Positions 54,374-64,000 of a stretch of 64,000 bases of DNA are shown here, piece after piece. Source of the DNA: CAWIOX01 sp963837775 (lineage in GTDB: Bacteria > Pseudomonadota > Gammaproteobacteria > Burkholderiales > Burkholderiaceae_D). The notes beneath the pieces are model-generated. The model did not search any database. It was given only the letters and a program-made list of their open reading frames with translations, and was not told the DNA's origin. The stretch is from NCBI GenBank assembly GCA_963837775.1, contig CAWIOX010000035.1, positions 62,001-126,000 of the forward strand. Reading direction: 5' to 3'. Position 1 is the stretch's first letter. Each line of letters starts with the position of its first letter. The position numbers were made by a program, and so were the translations under genes.

Positions 54374-55516
54374 AGTGGTCCCCACTACTATTTGGTGGGC
54401 ACTACTTTGGCGTGTCAATGATCCGATGTACAGACGGCCTTGATGCGCCGCTTACAGAGGAGGCCATCCCCGTCCAACACAGTTGCCGCGTTCTGTGTGT
54501 CAGCCGTTCCGGCTATTACGAGGCGCAGCATCGTTCTGCCAAACCGGTTTTGTGCAAAGCCAGCGTCCACCTGAAGGCCGCATTCATGGCCAGCCATCAA
54601 AGCTATGGAAGCCGTCGGTTGGTCACGGCGATGGCCAACCAAGGTATCCAGGTTGGACGCTACAAGGCACGCAGTCTGATGCGCACAGTTGGCCTAAAGC
54701 CCGTCTGGAAGCGCAAATTCGTTCACACCACCGACAGCAAGCACGACTTGCCGATTGCCGCTAATGTGCTTGACCGGCAGTTCAATCCGGTCGCGCCGAA
54801 CATGGCATATGTGGCCGACATTACCTACATCCGTACTGGCGCCGGATGGCTGTATCTTGCCATCGTGCTTGACCTGTTCGCACGCAAAGTGGTGGGCTGG
54901 GCCATGGCGCCGAGTATGCCGGCAGAATTAGTCTGTGCTGCCCTGAATATGGCCATCCAGCAGCGGCAACCGGCACCTGGCCTGATCGTCCACTCTGACC
55001 GCGGCAGTCAATATGCCAGCAAGCTGTATCAGGATTTGCTGGACGAACATGGCTTTGTTTGCAGCATGAGCCGCAAAGGTAATTGCTGGGATAACGCTGT
55101 CGCAGAACGCTTCTTCCTGAACCTCAAGATGGAGCGCGTTTGGCAACGTCAATATGCCAATCATGCGGAGGCCAAGGCCGACATCACGGACTATATCGTC
55201 GGCTTCTACAACTGCAAGCGGCTGAATTCAGTATTGGGCAATCTGCCGCCCGCCGCCTACGAGCGGAAAATGGCAGAAAAAGAACCTATTGTTGTGTCCG
55301 AAATTACTTGACCACTGCATTTCCACTTAGCCGGCTGTCTGAATTTCCGGAAGCACCTCTTTTCCTGTATTTATTCGTTGCCGGGGCAAACTCGTCAAGG
55401 ATGGCGCTTGGGCGACGCTTACTAATCTGCGGCGGTAGATGGTAGCGCTGGATCCTCACGCTCATCTTTTATATAGGAGAGATAAGGGAGAGTTGGATTC
55501 AAATATTCGTGCAAAA

Positions 55517-55553
55517 AGCAAAAACCCCCGAGGAATCTAATCCAAGGGGGTTT
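55517..55553 (-). terminator. Terminator of the rRNA operon
   Basis: AACCCCC and GGGGGTT form a stem with a loop of about 16 bases and a T-rich run on the minus strand, directly behind the 5S gene. The stretch 55320-55516 shows no gene. Confidence 0.85.
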
Positions 55554-55563
55554 TCAAATAAAA

Positions 55564-55677
55564 GCCTGACGATGACCTACTTTCACACGTGTTGACGCAC
55601 TATCATCGGCGCGAAGTCGTTTCACGGTCCTGTTCGGGATGGGAAGGGGTGGTACCAACTTGCTATGGTCATCAGGC
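55564..55677 (-). rRNA. rrf: 5S ribosomal RNA
   Basis: On the minus strand it runs from GCCTGATGACCATAGCAAGT to AAGTAGGTCATCGTCAGGC. About 114 nt; its ends pair. The internal CCATCCCGAACAGGACCGTG is the standard loop. Confidence 0.95.
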
Positions 55678-55867
55678 ATAACTTGTAACATCGCTTGCTC
55701 CTCCGCATGCCGTATTTCTACGGGCCGGCATGGCAGCAAACAACGCAATCTGGAAGAAGTAAAGTATACAACAATTGTTGGCGGGCGTGATGTCCAAATC
55801 ATGCGCATGTATTGAACATGATCGCATTGGCATACGCTGCTACTCATCATCTCTAACCTGCTAAGGT

Positions 55868-58745
<2,878 letters not shown>

Positions 58746-58990
58746 CCTATAACTTTAGCCTCTGCATTCTTGCGAACACAAAGACGGCTATAGAGATAAT
58801 AAAGTTTAGCGTTTGCCGTATATAAAACTGCTCATGCCTTCTTTCAAAAACATGACTTCCTTCTACATACAATTTGATTTGATACAATCACAACCCACCA
58901 AATAAGCATCTTTCATCATTGATTGCACCAATATTTCTACTGTTGCTTACAGTGACTAATTAACCTTATTTGATTAATCTTTACTTCTTC

Positions 58991-59006
58991 CAGATTGTTA
59001 AAGAAC
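58991..59006 (-). promoter_or_regulatory. boxA-like antitermination site in the 16S-23S spacer
   Basis: The minus strand reads GTTCTTTAACAATCTG, close to the boxA signal used with NusB/S10 in rRNA transcription. It lies between tRNA-Ala and 23S. The rest of the 340-bp spacer is AT-rich without other genes. Confidence 0.55.
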
Positions 59007-59085
59007 GAAACAGCACTTGATCTTAAAAGATCAAACCTAAATCATCTTGATACGCATGCATCAAATATACTTAGGTTTGATATCT

Positions 59086-59161
59086 TGGTGGAGGTTGACG
59101 GGATCGAACCGACGACCCCCTGCTTGCAAAGCAGGTGCTCTCCCAGCTGAGCTAAACCCCC
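59086..59161 (-). tRNA. tRNA-Ala(TGC)
   Basis: 76 nt ending in an encoded CCA. Begins GGGGGTTTAGCTCAGCTGGG, anticodon TGC in CTTTGCAAG, T-arm GGTTCGATCC. One of the two tRNAs typical of the 16S-23S spacer. Confidence 0.97.
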
Positions 59162-59172
59162 ACGAAATTCTT

Positions 59173-59249
59173 TGGTAGGTCTGGTTGGACTCGAACCAAC
59201 GACCCCTGCGTTATCAACACAGTGCTCTAACCAGCTGAGCTACAGACCC
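59173..59249 (-). tRNA. tRNA-Ile(GAT)
   Basis: 77 nt ending in an encoded CCA, starts GGGTCTGTAGCTCAGCTGGT, anticodon GAT in TTGATAAC, T-arm GGTTCGAGTCC. Second spacer tRNA; it lies between 16S and tRNA-Ala. Confidence 0.97.
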
Positions 59250-59371
59250 ACTTGGATCAGCTCTCAGCCTTCAGCGCGGCGGTAACTATTGCTTGCCGCT
59301 TGCAAACCAATTACTGTTCTTTTCTGTATTAACAGCCGATAAGTGTGAACGCTTGACTTCCGTGCGAACTC

Positions 59372-60905
<1,534 letters not shown>

Positions 60906-61353
60906 AATCTCTGTTTTATGTCATTGCTGACATGGTCCGTTTTACCGGACCGGTCGCTCACTCAAAATACTGACAGGCTCTCTTCGAAGTTACCTCCAAA
61001 AAGATCCTATTTTTCTTCTTTCGTGAGCATTTGATATTGTAAGTTTTACGCAACCAGCTTTCGCTCGCTGCGCAGCACTTCCATCAAACGCCCACACTTA
61101 TCGACTGTTAATTTTTAAAGATCTTGTTCTACTTGGCGGCACAGCATTCCTGCCGTTCCGCTCCGCCCCAAATCGTTTTGTTTGGCAGCAGCAGAGAGAT
61201 GGGATTATGGGGCGTTTCGCTCATTTCGTCAACATCTATTTCAACGAAACCCGGCAGACTTTCCTCTCCCGGCACATCTATTCCACCTTCTTTCCCGCCT
61301 CCGGCATGCACTCAGCTTACTGCTTCCGGCGCACTGCTTTCAACGGGAGGCGA

Positions 61354-61382
61354 ACTATAGCAACGCACATGTAATTCAGCAA
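61354..61382 (-). promoter_or_regulatory. rRNA operon promoter
   Basis: On the minus strand TTGCTG (61382-61377), 17 bp, TATAGT (61359-61354), about 450 bp before 16S. The transcribed leader (60906-61347) contains an A/T-rich ATCTTTAAAAATTAACA block resembling a boxA region and no gene. Upstream of the promoter, 61411-61436 holds the perfect inverted repeat ATCGTGCCA-N8-TGGCACGAT, which may end the murB transcript. Confidence 0.6.
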
Positions 61383-61442
61383 GCCATTTCGAAAAATACT
61401 TCCGAGGCTTTATCGTGCCAATATCGAATGGCACGATACTCT

Positions 61443-62497
61443 CTAAATAAATATAGGTTCCGGCTCAAGCTGTACACCAAACCGGGCCAGCACATCGGCT
61501 TGAATATCTCTGGCCAACTGGACTATCTCCTCCCTTTCGCGTCGCCATGATTGACAAGCACCAGTGCCTGCTTCTCATATACGCCAACACGACCAGTACG
61601 CCTCCCTTTCCAATCGCAGCGCTCAATCAGCCAGCCTGCGGCAAGTTTAAACATGCCTTCTGATAGCGGGTAACTGACCAATTCCGGGTATGCGGCCAGT
61701 AGTGCATCACGCTGTGCTGCAGTTACCACAGGATTCTTGAAGAAACTGCCCGCATTCCCGATGACTGCAGGATCAGGTAATTTGTTGCTGCGTATGGCGA
61801 TCACCGTATCGCTGATGTCGCGCATGGTTGGCTCAACGATACCGTGCTCCTTCAATGCTCGTGCCACGTCGGCATACTGGATATTCGGCTGCCACTGTTT
61901 AGGCAACGCGAATGTCACATCCAGTATGACCGCACTATCCAGCAATGCATGCTTAAAAATGCTGTCCCGGTAACCGAATTGGCAATCCGGCTTTTTCAAA
62001 GAAAACAGCTGCCCGGTCTGGAAATTGAAGGCTGTCAATGAATGGAAGCAATCCTTGGCTTCCACCCCATACGCGCCGATGTTTTGAATGGGTGCGGCGC
62101 CAACATATCCAGGAATCAGCGATAAATTCTCAAGCCCGCCCAAATTTCGGTCCAAAGTCCACAGCACGAACTCATGCCAATTTTCTCCGGCTGCCGCTCG
62201 GACATATGTCGCATTGGCATCCTCACCGACAATGTCAATGCCGGTTATTCCGATATGCACTACAAGGCCGTTGAAATCCTGCGTCAGCACGATATTGCTG
62301 CCGCCGCCCAGCACTAGCCGCGGCAATCCGGATAAAGTCGCATCACGCCCAAGTTCCAGCAGCATCTCTAGCGAAGTGACATGCAAATAGGCGTGCGCCT
62401 TGGCATCAATGCCAAAAGTATTGAGTTTTCTTAGCGAAAAATCGTACTGAATAGGGAGTTGAGTTGTCATAGCGCGCCGATTATAGTCGGAAGCCAA
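61443..62497 (-). CDS. murB: UDP-N-acetylenolpyruvoylglucosamine reductase (MurB), with an apparent frameshift
   Basis: MurB uses FAD and NADPH to make UDP-MurNAc. Seen are NTFGIDAKA, VLGGGSNIVLT, SLIPGYVGAAPIQNIGAYGVE, YRDSIFK and GNAGSFFKNPVV, all in one frame that stops at 61523. The conserved C-terminal piece IVQLARDIQADV and LEPEPIFI lies in another frame, ending at 61443. Loss of one G in GGGAG near 61530 would explain it. That last piece includes the LEPE segment, which carries the conserved catalytic Glu of MurB. The start is taken as TTG at 62497, which has AGGAGG five bases upstream; ATG 62470 is an alternative. Confidence 0.85.
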
Positions 62498-62570
62498 TAT
62501 AGCCTCCTGGTTTTTTGTCCGTTAAAATGCGCCATTCAATGCTATCCGATCACAAATTAAAGGAACAATC

Positions 62571-63062
62571 ATGCCGTCATTTGATGTTGTATCTGAAGCC
62601 AATATGGATGAAGTAAAAAATGCCATCGTTCAGACCAATAAAGTGGTGACCAATCGCTTTGATCTGAAGGGCACCAGCGCCAAGGTCGAACTCAAGGAAA
62701 AAGAACGCGAAGTGACGCTTTTCGGCGACTCCGAATTTCACTTGGAACAAATTATGATCGAAGTCACCCAAACCATGGGCAAGCGCGGGGTGGACATACG
62801 TTTTCTCGATAAGGGTAAGGTAGAGAAAATCGGCGGCGACAAAGTCAAGCAAGTCATCAAGATCAAAAATGGCATCGAATCCGATGCTGCAAAAAAAATC
62901 GTCCGCCTGATCAAGGACAGCAAGATGAAAGTGCAAGCCAGTATCCAGGGCGATGCAGTACGCATCACGGGTGCCAAGCGCGATGATTTGCAGGCGGCAA
63001 TGGCGATGTTGCGCAAGGATGTGGCGGATTTGCCATTGGAATTCAATAATTTCCGCGACTAA
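62571..63062 (+). CDS. yajQ: YajQ-family nucleotide-binding protein
   Basis: A 163-residue cytoplasmic protein with the YajQ/DUF520 pattern: MPSFDVVSEANMDEVKNAI, TNRFDLKGTSAKVEL, RFLDKGKVEKIGGDKVKQVI and AVRITGAKRDDLQAAMAML. Relatives bind cyclic di-GMP or RNA; which applies here is open. AAAGGAAC precedes the ATG. Divergent from murB. Confidence 0.95.
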   Translation: MPSFDVVSEANMDEVKNAIVQTNKVVTNRFDLKGTSAKVELKEKEREVTLFGDSEFHLEQIMIEVTQTMGKRGVDIRFLDKGKVEKIGGDKVKQVIKIKNGIESDAAKKIVRLIKDSKMKVQASIQGDAVRITGAKRDDLQAAMAMLRKDVADLPLEFNNFRD

Positions 63063-63115
63063 ATTCAGTACCAGAAGCGCATATCGTCATCTCCTGCCGC
63101 TCGGCAGGATGCCTT

Positions 63116-63167
63116 GCGGTAGATATATACCCTCACGCCAAGATTGCTGGCTGTATACATCTACCGC
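63116..63167. repeat. Inverted repeat before the retropepsin gene
   Basis: GCGGTAGATATATAC (63116-63130) and GTATACATCTACCGC (63153-63167) match in 14 of 15 positions around a 22-base loop. It lies in the gap after yajQ, about 50 bp before the protease start. It may be a hairpin in the leader or a dimer-binding site. A small CCTGCC/GGCAGG hairpin precedes it at about 63092-63107. Confidence 0.6.
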
Positions 63168-63215
63168 TGCCCTGAACCGGGTCTACCGCCCGACAAACTG
63201 ATAAGCGCTTTCCTC

Positions 63216-63854
63216 ATGCGATCCATACTGCCGGCTCTTTGCTTTGCAATTTTTTCCAGCGATGCTGCCTGTGCTGCCGACATTGGCGTGGTTGGCCTGT
63301 TTCCGGGAAAGGCGGTGCTGGTGATCGACGGCGGCGTACCAAAAACCTATTCTGTCGGAAGCAAGGTGGCCGAAGGTATCAAGCTGTCTGATGCGAACAA
63401 CTCCACTGCAACCATCGACGTCAATGGCAAGCGCCAGACACTGGCTATCGGCCAATATGTGAGCCGCGCCATGCCGAGCAGCGACGCCGGCAGCACGGTG
63501 CTGCAAGCCGACAGCCGCGGCCATTTCACCGCCCAGGGGCAAATCAATGGCGGTACGATTTCGCTGCTGGTCGATACCGGGGCCACCATGATTGCACTAT
63601 CTGCAACTGACGCGGTGCGATTGGGGATCGATTACAAAAAGGGCCAGCTAGGTGCGGTCAACACCGCCAATGGCAGAGCGCCTGCCTATCGGGTCAAACT
63701 CGACAGCGTGAAAATCGGCACGATCGAACTGAATCAGGTAGATGCACTGATCCAGGAAAATGGCTTGCCGATCGCATTGTTGGGGATGTCTTTCCTGAAC
63801 CGCATGGACATGCGCCGCAATGGCGACCAGATGACGCTCACCAAACGGTTTTAA
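63216..63854 (+). CDS. Retropepsin-like aspartic protease, secreted or membrane-anchored
   Basis: A protein of about 212 residues (start MRSILPALCFAIF at 63216) with a signal peptide cleaved near AACAADI, an N-terminal beta-rich part of about 100 residues (VPKTYSVGSKVAEG), and a TIGR02281-type aspartyl protease domain with LVDTGATMIALS and the hydrophobic block LLGMSFLNRM. Usually a single catalytic Asp per chain, dimeric. Substrate unknown. An in-frame upstream ATG at 63144 would add a non-signal-like stretch and is rejected. Confidence 0.85.
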   Translation: MRSILPALCFAIFSSDAACAADIGVVGLFPGKAVLVIDGGVPKTYSVGSKVAEGIKLSDANNSTATIDVNGKRQTLAIGQYVSRAMPSSDAGSTVLQADSRGHFTAQGQINGGTISLLVDTGATMIALSATDAVRLGIDYKKGQLGAVNTANGRAPAYRVKLDSVKIGTIELNQVDALIQENGLPIALLGMSFLNRMDMRRNGDQMTLTKRF

Positions 63855-63872
63855 TATCTGAGAAAAGTGCAC

Positions 63873-64000
63873 TCAGTGTGCCAGCTTCAGGGTGATGACA
63901 CCGGATACGATCAGCAGGGCGCCCAGATAGCGGCCGAGACTGGCACTGTCGCCAAAGAAACAAACCCCGACCAGAAATGTCCCGGCAGCACCGATGCCGG
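63873..64000 (-). CDS. Small multidrug resistance (SMR) family transporter, C-terminal end
   Basis: The last 41 residues of a gene running off the window: GIGAAGTFLVGVCFFGDSAS and LLIVSGVITLKLAH. This is the third and fourth membrane helix region of EmrE/SugE-type proteins, small proton-coupled drug or guanidinium exporters. The 5' end is outside the window. Confidence 0.75.
   Translation of the reverse strand, partial: GIGAAGTFLVGVCFFGDSASLGRYLGALLIVSGVITLKLAH

Larger units (their letters stand above)
51967..54455. mobile_element. IS66-family insertion sequence
   Basis: The ends GTAAGCGACGCGCG (from 51967) and CGCCGCTTAC (to 54455) are inverted, and similarity runs for about 40 bp (AAGG-CGTCT, ACATCG, ATCATTG in both). 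Both sides carry AGAGGAGG (51959-51966 and 54456-54463), an exact 8-bp target duplication as IS66 makes. The 2489-bp element holds tnpA, tnpB and tnpC on the minus strand. Confidence 0.95.
51930..55311 (+). pseudogene. IS3-family OrfB split by IS66
   Basis: The gene opens with MSYQLVRQLQEE (51930-51966) and, after the 2.5-kb IS66 insertion, continues EEAIPVQHSCRVLCVSRSGYY and the integrase core: VADITYIRTGAGWLYLAIVLD (Asp), HSDRGSQYAS (Asp), NCWDNAVAERFFLNLKMERV (Glu). All three catalytic residues survive and the frame is intact on both sides, so precise loss of IS66 and one duplication copy would restore it. Confidence 0.88.
51573..55319 (+). mobile_element. IS3-family element, interrupted by IS66
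   Basis: Imperfect terminal inverted repeats begin TGCAGTGGTC at 51573 and end GACCACTGCA at 55319, sharing also CGGACAC and CAATAGG inside. TTT on both sides is a possible 3-bp target duplication. Without the inserted IS66 and its duplication the element would be about 1.25 kb, right for IS3. OrfA and a split OrfB lie inside. Confidence 0.8.

Noticed and set aside
61129..61311. Small frames between murB and 16S
   Set aside because: They lie in the rRNA leader downstream of the probable promoter; no ribosome site or family pattern.

Overview
The window looks like chromosomal DNA of a betaproteobacterium of the family Oxalobacteraceae (Herminiimonas/Janthinobacterium type). I infer this from the rRNA sequences, the protein styles and the gene content (FtrABCD iron uptake, lutABC, a 7Fe ferredoxin with a TrxB-like FNR, a K+-independent H+-pyrophosphatase). 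It is a dense housekeeping region with one mobile-element nest and one complete rRNA operon. No database search was possible; all names rest on motifs and family knowledge.

Layout. 0-10 kb: glnA with a sigma-54 promoter and an NtrC-like site; a rhodanese; then a long minus-strand run headed by a Fur box: ftrABCD (ferrous iron uptake), a truncated sterol desaturase, an EI24/CysZ-like membrane protein, a molybdopterin-binding-domain protein and a TAXI binding protein. 9.4-23 kb: FKBP isomerase, a small lipoprotein, acyl-CoA-binding protein, a 2-hydroxyacid dehydrogenase with an NhaD-like antiporter, lutC, a hemolysin-III protein, fdxA and fpr, dgkA, lutB-lutA with a divergent IclR regulator, pbpG and a nitroreductase. 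lutC lies about 4 kb from lutAB. 23-31 kb: an IS110 scrap, livHMGF preceded by a short leader ORF and terminator but with no livK, ispH-fkpB, radC, rpmB-rpmG. 31-49 kb: a tightly overlapping purN-rsmB-nuclease-mscS-desaturase operon, a barnase-like RNase with barstar, a patatin lipase, a ggt fragment, an SDR, hppA fused to an OmpA-like domain, adk, kdsB/Trm112/lpxK, exbBD, a DnaA-box repeat array, xseA (frameshifted) and sodB. 50-55.3 kb: transposon nest with a decayed IS3-type element and a second IS3-type element split by an IS66-type element with an exact 8-bp target duplication. 55.5-61.4 kb: 5S, 23S, tRNA-Ala(TGC), tRNA-Ile(GAT), 16S, all transcribed from the minus strand. 61.4-64 kb: murB (apparent frameshift), yajQ, a retropepsin-like protease and the end of an SMR transporter.

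The most unusual signals are non-coding. (1) Four tandem units of about 200 bp between exbB and xseA each carry a perfect DnaA box (TGTGGATAA, reverse complement of TTATCCACA) plus an inverted partner box 5 bp away and a degenerate third. (2) At least six dispersed copies of an intergenic element of about 80 bp have a G-rich start (GGGGAGTAT) and an ATAC-N8-GTAT palindrome at the far end; all lie downstream of a gene in the same orientation. (3) An 18-codon leader ORF with a strong ribosome site and an intrinsic terminator sit in front of livH. Two conserved genes (xseA, murB) carry single-base frameshifts, which suggests sequence errors or very recent mutation.
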